This document shows positions 1 to 7,549 of a stretch of 19,905 bases of DNA, one piece after another. The stretch comes from CF-113 sp050695155 (GTDB lineage: Bacteria > Chloroflexota > Ktedonobacteria > Ktedonobacterales > Ktedonobacteraceae), in NCBI GenBank assembly GCA_050695155.1, contig JBOGTO010000679.1:1-19905 (forward strand), read 5' to 3'. Under the pieces are notes generated by a model that was not told where the DNA came from, did no database searches, and worked only from the letters and a program-made list of their open reading frames with translations. Made by a program: the position numbers and the translations under genes. Numbering within the stretch: position 1 is the stretch's first letter; each line of letters begins with the position of its first letter.

Positions 1-241
1 GGATTGAAACGATATCTACCAGTTCACTGAGAAGGGCAAACAGTTTAGGCTAAAGAGGCCGCTTCCCGCTTGAGGGATTGAAACTGCCAATAAATTGCCG
101 TTCACCACATAGGTAATCGGCTAAAGAGGCCGCTTCCCGCTTGAGGGATTGAAACTTGCTCGTAGCCCGAAATATGCCCGTTGGGAGCCGGCTAAAGAGG
201 CCGCTTCCCGCTTGAGGGATTGAAACGATTATAATTCATAC

Positions 242-265
242 CCAAAGTTGACATGTCAACTTTGG
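242..265. repeat. 24-bp perfect palindrome spanning a spacer-repeat junction
   Basis: CCAAAGTTGACA followed by TGTCAACTTTGG reads identically on both strands. Twenty-two of its bases belong to the fourth visible spacer (227-263); the last GG are the first two bases of the next repeat. A crRNA carrying it would fold on itself. The protospacer was presumably an operator or terminator-like inverted repeat of a mobile element. Confidence 0.95.
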
Positions 266-484
266 CTAAAGAGGCCGCTTCCCGCTTGAGGGATTGAAAC
301 CGTTCCTGGAATGCCTGGAGGTGTGCGTGAACACGCCGGCTAAAGAGGCCGCTTCCCGCTTGAGGGATTGAAACAATATCGCATCCGTTGCGAACGCTAT
401 GATACTATGCGGGCTAAAGAGGCCGCTTCCCGCTTGAGGGATTGAAACCGAAATGAGGGAACTATGCTCAGTATACTGACCGGA

Positions 485-521
485 GGCTAAAGAGGCCGCT
501 TCCCGCTTGAGGAAATCGCCA
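485..521 (+). repeat. Degenerate terminal CRISPR repeat
   Basis: The first 28 nt (485-512) match the consensus exactly. The last 9 nt, normally GATTGAAAC, are replaced by AAATCGCCA. Loss of the 3' end removes the crRNA handle, so no functional crRNA is expected past this point. This fixes the array polarity: leader to the left, trailer to the right. Confidence 0.95.
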
Positions 522-535
522 GTAATGCGTATAAT
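507..535 (+). promoter_or_regulatory. Candidate promoter of the TIR gene
   Basis: TTGAGG at 507-512 (4 of 6 to TTGACA) and a consensus TATAAT at 530-535 are separated by exactly 17 bp. The -35 box lies inside the last CRISPR repeat and the -10 box in the trailer. A start near 542 would give a leader of about 55 nt before the GTG codon at 597. Inferred from sequence only. Confidence 0.6.
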
Positions 536-596
536 CAATTTGAATGGTAGAACGCTCGTAGTTGAGAAGCGCCTAAAACGAGAGTAAGGTGGTTTT

Positions 597-1478
597 GTGG
601 CAGTAACTGTTCTTTTGTGTTACGCTCATGAGGACGAGCGTATCATGGTACGTGACCTCAAGAAGCATTTAAGACCGTTAGAACGCAAGGAACTTATTGC
701 GTTATGGGATTATGGTAATATCAGTCCCGGCACTGAGTGGGAGAAAGAGCTTAAGAAACATCTCGACGAAGCTCAGATTATCCTGCTCCTAATCAGTCCT
801 TCATTTTTGGACTCTGATTATTGTTACAACGTGCAAATGCAGCAGGCCATCCAACGACATGAACGCAAAGAAGCGCGGGTTATTCCAGTAATCCTTCGTC
901 CAGTTATCTGGGACATTCCACCGATTGATAAGCTTAGAGCGTTACCAGATGATGACAAGCCTATCTCAATATGGCGGAATCGGGATGAAGGATTTAAAAA
1001 CGTATCTGATGGTATTAAGAAGGTAATAGAGCAATTGAAAACCCGTAGCTTGTCTGATCCGACAGTGGAGAGAAAGGCGATGATAGCAAATCTTGATCGA
1101 CTGGTTGAAACTGTCAAATCGCAAATGCAGCCGCCGGGCCGCGCAACGGCAACAGCAGGTACACTTCAGGAGTTGAGTATTTATGTACCAACCGATGTTA
1201 CGCTTGCTGATCTGGTAGTAGGATGGCAAACGCTCGCTCAAGCTTCTAAGCAGGGGGAAGAACCCGCGACGTTACAACGTCGCGTTACCTGTGGCGAACT
1301 GGCAAAGATGGCTACTCAATTCACCACCGACCAGGGAAACCTGGCGCAGGCAATCAAGACCTGGCGCATATGGCGAGACGTTTTTACTAATAGAACTGAT
1401 AGAGGTGATCCTCGCAAAGCCACTATGGCAAACACCTTTGCGCGCGAATTAACAGAGCTGCAAGAAGCTGCGCATTAG
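597..1478 (+). CDS. TIR-domain protein with an altered catalytic position
   Basis: The 293-residue protein has an N-terminal TIR fold at about residues 1-145: VTVLLCYAHEDE (strand A and first loop), LIALWDYGNISPGTEWE, IILLLISPSFLDSDYCY, then ARVIPVILRPVIW. Bacterial TIR domains commonly hydrolyse NAD+ using a Glu in the motif after the SDYCY segment. Here that segment reads YNVQMQQ, so Gln80 (codon CAA at 834-836) sits where Glu is expected. Residues about 150-293 are helical and unrecognised; no SAVED, CARF or transmembrane segment is visible. The GTG start is preceded by AAGGTGG at 586-592. The gene follows the array trailer and converges with the cas operon. It could be an inactive or protein-binding TIR, or an unrelated defence gene beside the array. 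Confidence 0.85.
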   Translation: MAVTVLLCYAHEDERIMVRDLKKHLRPLERKELIALWDYGNISPGTEWEKELKKHLDEAQIILLLISPSFLDSDYCYNVQMQQAIQRHERKEARVIPVILRPVIWDIPPIDKLRALPDDDKPISIWRNRDEGFKNVSDGIKKVIEQLKTRSLSDPTVERKAMIANLDRLVETVKSQMQPPGRATATAGTLQELSIYVPTDVTLADLVVGWQTLAQASKQGEEPATLQRRVTCGELAKMATQFTTDQGNLAQAIKTWRIWRDVFTNRTDRGDPRKATMANTFARELTELQEAAH

Positions 1479-1488
1479 AGATATTCTC

Positions 1489-1510
1489 AGGGCGGGGCAA
1501 GCCCAGCCCC
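1489..1510. terminator. GC-rich hairpin between convergent genes
   Basis: AGGGCGGGGC and GCCCAGCCCC flank a 2-nt AA loop, forming a 10-bp stem with one internal mismatch and one terminal G-U-type pair. No T tract follows, so it is not a classical intrinsic terminator. Its position between the ends of the TIR gene (1478) and the M20 gene (1552) suggests it ends or protects transcripts from both sides. It could also be one copy of a dispersed genomic palindrome. Confidence 0.5.
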
Positions 1511-1551
1511 TACCCTGTACGAAACGCAACACCAATCATTATGTTGGGACT

Positions 1552-2940
1552 CTAGCTGTTCTCCCCGGCTCCGATGTATGCGAGCATCGCTGCGCCCGTC
1601 TTGATGCCCATGAAGAACCGTTCGATTTCCAGGTTCTCGTTGGGGGCGTGGTTGGCTTCGTCGGCATTAGCGTAGGGGATGCCAAAAGTTGGGATGCCCA
1701 GCGTTTTCGTGAAAGCGTATTCGGGGAGGCTGCCGCCCATAGCCGGAACGAGCAGCGGTTCCGCGCCCTGTGCAGCGAGCATGGCCTGCCGGAGTGGTTC
1801 CGCATAGGCCGAGTCCAACGAGGTTTTGGAGGGGTCCATCCCTCCATGACTTATGATAGTGACCTCCGGGGCATGGCGCTGGATGTGGGCTTTGACTTTC
1901 GCCAGGATGTCTTCTACAGTCTGAGCCTCGACCAGGCGAATATCGCATTTAGCAACGGCTTCGTGCGGCAGCACGGTTTTGGAGCCAGGGCCACCATAAC
2001 CTCCATGTATGCCATTGATGGTGAGGGTCGGCCAAGCCGACAGGCGTTCAAAGTAGTGGCGTTCCTGCGGTTCATCGAGGCGCTGTAGATCGAGCGAGCG
2101 TTTGACCTCCTCCACATCAAGCGGGAGGTTGGCGAGCGCCTGGCGTTCCAGTTCGTTCATTGGCTGCACATGCTCGTAGAAACCATCAATGGTGATCTCG
2201 CCCCGCTCGTTTTTCATGCTGGCGAGCAGGTGAACCAGCGTCCAGAGAGGATTGGGTACGATGCCGCCCCAGTTGCCAGAATGGAGATCACGATTAGCCC
2301 CCCGAGCGCGCAATTCGAGGTCAAGCACGCCGCGCACGCCGAAGCAAATAGTAGATTGCCCATTTTCGTGTACAGGTCCATCACTGATAATCACCAGATC
2401 GGCCTGCAATTCCTGACGGTGTTCTGCCACAAAGGCGGGCATATGCGGACTTCCCACCTCTTCCTCACCCTCGAGCAGCACCTTGACATTGCACGGCAAC
2501 GTGCCATTGCAAGCCAGCAAGGTTTCCAGTGCCAGTATCTGAGCGAAATGCTGTCCTTTGTTGTCGCCCACACCCCGCGCGTAGAGTCGCCCATTGCGCA
2601 CAGTTGGCTCAAAAGGTGGCGAAACCCATTCCTCCAGCGGATCGGGCGGTTGAACATCGTAATGCCCATAGAGAAGCACGGTAGGCAAATCAGGCCGGGC
2701 GGTATATTCACCAAAGACCATCGGCCAGCCGGCAGTAGGTATAATGCGCACTGCCAGGCCAATCTTGCGCATGATCCCCGCGATATAGTCCGCAACCACA
2801 TCGATCCCTTCGCCATAAGCGCTGATACTCGGACGCCGCACATAATCAATCAGCCGCTCAAGAAATGTCTGGCGATGCGCGTCAACATAAGCGAAGACAT
2901 CGCTGAGATGAGGGGTATGGTGAAATGACGATAGGCTCAT
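1552..2940 (-). CDS. M20 family dipeptidase / metallopeptidase
   Basis: The 462-residue protein is typical in length for the CNDP-like branch of peptidase family M20, cytosolic di-zinc enzymes that cleave dipeptides or small amide substrates. Visible active-site elements are GHYDVQP (H93 zinc ligand, D95), GVGDNKGQ (D126 bridging ligand), LEGEEEVGS (E160 general base, E161 ligand), ISDGP (D187), DLHSG (H220, dimer-domain His) and NHAPNE near the C-terminus (final His ligand). All are present, so the enzyme should be active; the substrate cannot be told. GAGGAG lies 11 nt before the ATG. It is the last gene of the minus-strand run, 30 nt after the CARF-RelE-CARF gene, so it may be co-transcribed. 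No M20 enzyme is an established part of CRISPR immunity, and chance adjacency is the default view. Confidence 0.9.
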   Translation of the reverse strand: MSLSSFHHTPHLSDVFAYVDAHRQTFLERLIDYVRRPSISAYGEGIDVVADYIAGIMRKIGLAVRIIPTAGWPMVFGEYTARPDLPTVLLYGHYDVQPPDPLEEWVSPPFEPTVRNGRLYARGVGDNKGQHFAQILALETLLACNGTLPCNVKVLLEGEEEVGSPHMPAFVAEHRQELQADLVIISDGPVHENGQSTICFGVRGVLDLELRARGANRDLHSGNWGGIVPNPLWTLVHLLASMKNERGEITIDGFYEHVQPMNELERQALANLPLDVEEVKRSLDLQRLDEPQERHYFERLSAWPTLTINGIHGGYGGPGSKTVLPHEAVAKCDIRLVEAQTVEDILAKVKAHIQRHAPEVTIISHGGMDPSKTSLDSAYAEPLRQAMLAAQGAEPLLVPAMGGSLPEYAFTKTLGIPTFGIPYANADEANHAPNENLEIERFFMGIKTGAAMLAYIGAGENS

Positions 2941-2970
2941 GATGGTGGTGACTCCTCTATTATTTGGCTG

Positions 2971-4728
2971 TTACCCTCTGGCGGGCAATACAGGGACTTT
3001 GAACAATACGAACTTTGTATAGGGGCCATCACCTTCGTATGCGCGTAGGAAAAGGCGATCATTGCGAAGTTCTTTGCTGACCTTCATAGGACGCAGTTCG
3101 TCAACGGTTGTCTCGTCCTCAATCTTAGCTAACAGGCGCTTATCAGTATCTACAATGAGCGTATGATAAAGGTAGTGAATATCCTTGCGCTGCGCAACGA
3201 ACATGGCAAGGGCAGCCATGCCTTTGCGACCACCGGAAAGGGCCAGTTCAATCCGGCAACCCGGATGACGTTTGCGGGCTTCATCAATGGCTGCTTCCAG
3301 TGTTTGTTTAAAGGCATTGCAGGCCACTGTCGAATCGATGTCGTCGAATCCGGGAACTGGCTTTGGAATGCAGCTTATCTCTTTTCCAATCCTTTTCCCT
3401 TCATCTTCAAACGCCTTCACCAGCAATTCAGCGCCAGCTTTGACCTTCGCCGGGTATACCAGAACAACTTCACAGATATTACTGCCCTGATGGGTAAGCA
3501 GCGTATAAAGCTGGGTAGCAACCATTGGTCTATCGCCAAGAGGGACGATCAAAACAGTTTCAGATGGTGTGTCTGTGAGGTTTTTCACTCTGTTCAAGAC
3601 GTAATCTAGTGTGTCGTGCATATCGTCATCGCTAAATTGCAATGGGAGAAAGCCGCGACGATTTGATATTTCTTTCAAAGATGGATAGTTGTCCCCGTGT
3701 TTGTACACTAGCTCCGAGACGATGACTCTTTTTACTTCCTCATCCTTAGCGCCTTTAATATCCTTTGGAAGGGTATGAAAGACGGGACGTTCTACAGATG
3801 TGCCATGCTTGCGTTTGATCTTGAAATAATGAAAGGTCAACTCTGAAAGGTGCTGAGAATATTTGTCCTTTTCTTCCTCGCGCAGTTTGCGCTTATACGT
3901 ATCTTTCGCGCCTCTACGCGCCCCTGTCGTTGAACGCAACCGATCAAAAACAAATCCAAACTCGCGCGCGTGCGTTCTATCGAACTTCCACATATTTTCA
4001 AATTGTTCTGCCGCGTGTCGTGTGAGCAAAACTTCGAGTTTCTGTCCTGTTCCTGAATCCTCTTCTTCATCCTCAACACGATCCAGAAAGTCTAGCGTTT
4101 CAGCCCACCAATCATTCAGCTCAGCCATGTCTGAAAGATTATACAGGCGTGCGCGGTATTCCTCGCTCACCTGCTGTTGTTCTCTGTAAGGAATCTCGAC
4201 CAGCTTGAGCCGTTCTAACTGCTCATCAGTGAGCAACAAGCGGGCGCGGCGCTCATCATCATCTGGCAGATCGACGATATACTCGATGGATTTGAGGGGA
4301 TCGCGGCGCGTTCCTTCTGCGGTGTCAATCACATGGTAAAGTCCTTTGACGCAGGGGAACATCGGGACGAGGATCGCCATGAGAGCCGACATGTTCTTGC
4401 GCCCGCCCGCGAGGGAGAGATAGACGTTATTGGCGCTTTTTTGCTCGATGTTGAGTAAGCGATAGAGGGTGCGAAAAAAGGTAAAGGAGTCTTTTTCATT
4501 AGCGACATCTTCAAACGGCAGAGGTTCGGGTATGACTGCGCATTTATCTCGCAGAGCGTCTTCAATAAGATCAAAGGCAGTTGAAATCAATGCTTTCTTT
4601 TCTTTGTCATCTGGATGTAACACGATTACCCTGTCAATTACCAGACCTTTTTCTTTTTTCAGCAGATCATACATAGCAGTAACGACGACGGGCGATTCTC
4701 CCAGGGTGGCGATTAGCACGTTTTCCAT
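2971..4728 (-). CDS. Two-CARF protein with a RelE-like central domain, probable cOA-activated effector
   Basis: The protein is 585 residues from ATG 4728, chosen because AGAAGGA sits about 7 nt upstream; the in-frame ATG at 4737 directly abuts the same motif. The N-terminal CARF domain (about 1-180) has ATLGESP (7-13) and LAGGRKNMS (106-114). A second CARF domain (about 388-545) has PLGDRP (396-401) and LSGGRKGMA (497-505). Such motif pairs bind cyclic oligoadenylate. Between them, residues about 230-320 follow a RelE-like plan: strand LEVLLT, helix RHAAEQFENMW, helix REFGFVFDRLRS, a Lys/Arg-rich insert, then strands FHYFKIKRKHG and ERPVFHTL. CARF-RelE proteins such as Cami1 are ribosome-linked mRNA nucleases activated by cOA; that precedent is known, the match here is my inference. 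No HEPN RxxxxH motif was seen. A dual-CARF ring nuclease is the alternative. It lies 28 nt after the last RAMP gene. Confidence 0.75.
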   Translation of the reverse strand: MENVLIATLGESPVVVTAMYDLLKKEKGLVIDRVIVLHPDDKEKKALISTAFDLIEDALRDKCAVIPEPLPFEDVANEKDSFTFFRTLYRLLNIEQKSANNVYLSLAGGRKNMSALMAILVPMFPCVKGLYHVIDTAEGTRRDPLKSIEYIVDLPDDDERRARLLLTDEQLERLKLVEIPYREQQQVSEEYRARLYNLSDMAELNDWWAETLDFLDRVEDEEEDSGTGQKLEVLLTRHAAEQFENMWKFDRTHAREFGFVFDRLRSTTGARRGAKDTYKRKLREEEKDKYSQHLSELTFHYFKIKRKHGTSVERPVFHTLPKDIKGAKDEEVKRVIVSELVYKHGDNYPSLKEISNRRGFLPLQFSDDDMHDTLDYVLNRVKNLTDTPSETVLIVPLGDRPMVATQLYTLLTHQGSNICEVVLVYPAKVKAGAELLVKAFEDEGKRIGKEISCIPKPVPGFDDIDSTVACNAFKQTLEAAIDEARKRHPGCRIELALSGGRKGMAALAMFVAQRKDIHYLYHTLIVDTDKRLLAKIEDETTVDELRPMKVSKELRNDRLFLRAYEGDGPYTKFVLFKVPVLPARG

Positions 4729-4756
4729 GCGCTTCATCCTTCTCTATGTAGAACGG

Positions 4757-5881
4757 CTACGGGACGTTTCTGGTGTCCTTAATGCGTTTTCCCCGGCTAT
4801 CGGGCGTATCGAACCAGTCACGTTTACTGGGATAGTAGTACTCGACGCCGGGTTCAGGCGGCCAGAGCCAGATACGGCGCAAATCTTTCATAGCATCAGT
4901 CACGAGATGCTTTTGAGTGAAACTATCGATATGCTCGTAGAATATATTCCACATATCCCTGTCCTGCAAGGAGGTGATACCGCGTCCAGCAGCAGGTTGC
5001 ATATAACGCGTGGCGTAATCGACCAGCGTGAGAGCGGTGGGCTGCAGGTAGATGGACCCCAGACCCAGAGGCTTGCCGTAGCCGATCTTGTGGCGCATCT
5101 TCTCTTCCAGCGCAATCGCCAGCAGGAGCGCGCTAAACTCATCCTCTTCCAATCCTGTGAAATCGACTCGGAAGTGAAAGCGCGTATCGTAATCGAGGGG
5201 CTGGATAAAGCGATTAGCGGGCCTGCCACTGAAGAGCCTCAGGCCAGGTTCGCTAAGCGGCTTCAGGTCGGGCGAGTGGTGAAAGTAGAATTTGCGCCCG
5301 GCGATATGCCTGTGTGTCTCGTCCAGGTAAAACGCTTCGTGGCGCGGCTTCGGTTCTACCAGCACGGCGGTATACATCGACTCGTATTTATAGATACTAT
5401 CCGCGTAGACAACCGCGTCACCGATATTGACTTTGCCGAGAAAGACACCACCGGTGCGCTCCTTGAGCATACCAAAGGTGCGACAGGCGATGCAGAGTTG
5501 TGTATTGCTCTCGCAGTGCAGGAAGTTTTGCGGCACACCGCGGCGGTAATTCACGTCACCACGTTCATAGGTGCCATCAAAGAGCGTAAGGCAGCCATTG
5601 CCAAGTGTTTCGACGATGGTGCGCAGCATACCCTTGAGCGAGCTACCCGGAATGATGTACTCGCCGCGTTTGTTCTGCATGAACTGCGCGGGCTTTTTGG
5701 GATCGGCTGGTACGTTACGCGGGTCGGAGACGAAGATGGGCGTTTCAGCGAACACGTCTACATCTATATGACCGGAATATAGTTGCCGCGTCTCTTGCCC
5801 AATCAGTTGATGGTGCCAGATGGGTTTGCGGTGCTCCGGCGGCCTGTTCCAATCAATGCGCGCGAAATCATACGGGTTCAT
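4757..5881 (-). CDS. Cas7-like RAMP subunit (TIGR03986-like)
   Basis: This 374-residue RAMP protein is a predicted backbone or capping subunit of the type III-D effector. It has the RRM-type signature EYIIPGSSLKGMLRT (74-88), a CIACRTFGML segment (130-139) equivalent to the CPxCRLFG knuckle of Csm3/Cmr4, and the Gly-rich loop HKIGYGKPLGLGS. The C-terminal third, from about 290, is Trp/Tyr-rich and unlike Csm3. I see no clear Asp at the position used for target cleavage in Csm3; the loop before PGSSLKG is long and reads SDPRNVPADPKKP, so this is uncertain. The start has GGAG 8 nt upstream, overlapping the end of csx19. The resemblance is to the RAMP family TIGR03986 often found beside Csx19. 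Confidence 0.85.
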   Translation of the reverse strand: MNPYDFARIDWNRPPEHRKPIWHHQLIGQETRQLYSGHIDVDVFAETPIFVSDPRNVPADPKKPAQFMQNKRGEYIIPGSSLKGMLRTIVETLGNGCLTLFDGTYERGDVNYRRGVPQNFLHCESNTQLCIACRTFGMLKERTGGVFLGKVNIGDAVVYADSIYKYESMYTAVLVEPKPRHEAFYLDETHRHIAGRKFYFHHSPDLKPLSEPGLRLFSGRPANRFIQPLDYDTRFHFRVDFTGLEEDEFSALLLAIALEEKMRHKIGYGKPLGLGSIYLQPTALTLVDYATRYMQPAAGRGITSLQDRDMWNIFYEHIDSFTQKHLVTDAMKDLRRIWLWPPEPGVEYYYPSKRDWFDTPDSRGKRIKDTRNVP

Positions 5882-5886
5882 TTTCT

Positions 5887-6486
5887 TTACTCCGCGGGTC
5901 TGAGGCCCGAAAAACGAAACAACTTGACCCGGCCTGTGCTTTTATCGACATACTCCTGCACTGCCAGTTGCACGCGCTGCGCCTTCTGTGAATTACCGGA
6001 TTTGAGGTCAGGATAGCGTAACAGGCGAGGAATACGCACTTCGGCATAGTATTCCTCTCCCGCCACTGCCTGAATGCCCATACGCTCACGATCATCTGCT
6101 TCAAGAAGCTGACCGAACAGGTAGTAATAGCGGGGATGGGAAGTCAAGTTTTGCAAGGCTCCTGTATTCTGTGTAAGTTCTGGATTGGCACGTAACGTAT
6201 CCTGATATACCGCTTTCGTCCCCAGAAACACGACCTGTGTTTTACCGGAAACGCGCTCCCAGCGCAACTCAAAATCTCTGTCAAAGACGCGGCCAGAGGT
6301 GAAGTTTTTAAGCTCGGTCAAATCATCGATGCGGTTCAGGTTGATAAGTCGCAGCAAGTTCTGGCGTTCTTTGACCATGTGCTGTGGCATACTCTCCACC
6401 AGCACATAGGCCTGTGATGGAAATTTGAACGCGGCAACCAGCGCTGCAATATCCTCTACGGAGCCGGTATAGAGTATCTCCTCCAT
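5887..6486 (-). CDS. csx19: Type III-D CRISPR-associated protein Csx19
   Basis: The 199-residue protein carries the hallmark GRVFDRDFELRW (65-76), characteristic of the Csx19 family (TIGR03984), which accompanies csx10 in type III-D loci. It is presumed to be part of, or to assist, the effector complex; its biochemical role is not established. It has no transmembrane segment or recognisable catalytic motif. The ATG is preceded by a very strong GAGGAGGT with 8-nt spacing, 21 nt after the preceding cas7 gene, and the next RAMP gene begins 5 nt after its stop. Family assignment rests on the motif and gene order. Confidence 0.8.
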   Translation of the reverse strand: MEEILYTGSVEDIAALVAAFKFPSQAYVLVESMPQHMVKERQNLLRLINLNRIDDLTELKNFTSGRVFDRDFELRWERVSGKTQVVFLGTKAVYQDTLRANPELTQNTGALQNLTSHPRYYYLFGQLLEADDRERMGIQAVAGEEYYAEVRIPRLLRYPDLKSGNSQKAQRVQLAVQEYVDKSTGRVKLFRFSGLRPAE

Positions 6487-6507
6487 ACGATTATACCTCC
6501 TCTGCTG

Positions 6508-7533
6508 CTAGCGTCTGCCAGCGGGAGCAAATTCCCTCGCCAGATCTTCCGTCCATGCCTGCATACGCGCAACGAATTGATCAATGGCGGCGTCGCGCAG
6601 CGCATTGAGCGCATCTGCCTGGAAAATACGGCGGCTGCGAATGCCGCGCCCGGTGCGCTCGACGGGCGAATTCAGGTCGAGATAATCGTCTTCCCAGGTA
6701 CCATAGCTACCGTCATGCAGCCAGCGCCCCAGTCCCCAGAGCTGTTCCTGCGGCTCCTCACTCTGCCGGATGGTGCTGGTGACAAAGCCGCCCGGTCGCG
6801 CCTCGCTGCCCTGCATTTTGATTGCCGCCGTCACCTTGCCCAGGCCGCGCGAGCGACCCGAGCCGATGCGCACCAGCTCATCCTGCATATCCTGTAACAC
6901 TACAAAGAGCATACCAAGCTGCCAGATTTCAAAGTTACGCAGGTGAATATCGGTCTCAAAGACCACGCCGCTGCTGACTACCTCTAATTCAAACTTGGCT
7001 CCATGACTGGCTCCCCCTGTCAGGCGGTCGATGCCGACGCCGTCGCGCTGCTCCTTGAGTTCGTTGGAGTCCGGGTCCAGGTAGGCGTCGCTGATGGCGA
7101 GGCGGCCAATGAAGCCAGTTGAGCCAAAGAGCCGGCAGGTAGGGCATGACGCGGCGTAGACGAGATCGGTGCGTTCCTCCAGGCGGCGGCGGTTCTCTTC
7201 GCTGCGCCGGGCATACTGGTTAAACATTCCGCCACAGGAGTCACGATAGAACTGCTGGCGCTGGCTCAAATCCGCCTGTTTATCTTCGTTGCCCTCAAAG
7301 GGGTAGCAGACGACGCGCGGCTTCAGGCTGCATACGATCTTCTCCAAGTGGCTACGAAAGACCCCTTTGAGCGAACTGCCGGGCAGAAAGACCTCTTGTT
7401 TACCGTTACGCCAGGTCAGCACGGGCGTCATATCCGGGCCGCTGACGCTGGCGTGGCCGGACTTGACGAGCAGCGGACCCGTCGTAGTGATTTGCAGTGT
7501 GCAAAACGCTTCGTTGACCAGTTTTTTTAACAT
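6508..7533 (-). CDS. cas7: Cas7-type (Csm3/Cmr4-like) effector subunit
   Basis: The 341-residue RAMP contains VFLPGSSLKGVFR, CPTCRLFGSTGF and the Gly-rich loop RIGSGRSRGLGKV. Asp34 in GPDMTPV aligns with the Csm3/Cmr4 Asp that cuts target RNA at 6-nt intervals, so this subunit is predicted to cleave. The ATG at 7533 is preferred because GGAAGGAG lies 8 nt upstream. A longer reading from 7596 would overlap the upstream gene by 47 nt and add 21 unrelated residues. The tail after about 250 is longer than in Csm3. The sequence coding RSRGLG is identical over 18 nt to that in the neighbouring cas7 gene (6838-6855 and 7739-7756), which fits tandem duplication. Confidence 0.88.
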   Translation of the reverse strand: MLKKLVNEAFCTLQITTTGPLLVKSGHASVSGPDMTPVLTWRNGKQEVFLPGSSLKGVFRSHLEKIVCSLKPRVVCYPFEGNEDKQADLSQRQQFYRDSCGGMFNQYARRSEENRRRLEERTDLVYAASCPTCRLFGSTGFIGRLAISDAYLDPDSNELKEQRDGVGIDRLTGGASHGAKFELEVVSSGVVFETDIHLRNFEIWQLGMLFVVLQDMQDELVRIGSGRSRGLGKVTAAIKMQGSEARPGGFVTSTIRQSEEPQEQLWGLGRWLHDGSYGTWEDDYLDLNSPVERTGRGIRSRRIFQADALNALRDAAIDQFVARMQAWTEDLAREFAPAGRR

Positions 7534-7549
7534 CCAGCCGACTCCTTCC

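Larger units (their letters stand above)
1..521 (+). CRISPR. CRISPR array, distal end (7 spacers visible)
   Basis: The last 10 nt of one repeat (1-10), six full 37-nt repeats (48-84, 119-155, 190-226, 264-300, 338-374, 412-448) and a decayed final repeat (485-521) are visible. The full repeats are identical by eye; they begin GGCTAAAGAGGCCGC and end GAGGGATTGAAAC. The seven spacers are 34-37 nt and unrelated to each other. The 3' ATTGAAAC is the usual form of a crRNA 5' handle, and the decayed repeat marks the leader-distal end. Transcription is therefore inferred to run left to right from a leader outside the window. The repeat has only a weak internal hairpin (TCCC/GGGA around GCTTGA). Processing is probably by the Cas6 encoded at 14848-15858. 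No spacer target can be named from sequence alone. Confidence 0.98.

Noticed and set aside
266..538. A minus-strand open frame across the CRISPR array
   Set aside because: The translation repeats KREAASLA because it reads the CRISPR repeats; not a gene.
2170..2928. A 252-codon plus-strand open frame
   Set aside because: Antisense to the M20 peptidase, whose full set of active-site motifs is on the other strand; no ribosome site or family features.
2971..4728. A HEPN (Csm6/Csx1-type) nuclease domain in the dual-CARF protein
   Set aside because: No RxxxxH or R(x4-6)H motif in a suitable helical context was found; the central region fits a RelE-like order better.
4469..5782. A 437-codon plus-strand open frame
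   Set aside because: It lies antisense across two well-supported minus-strand genes (the CARF-RelE-CARF start and the Cas7-like RAMP), shows no domain, and arises from their codon bias.
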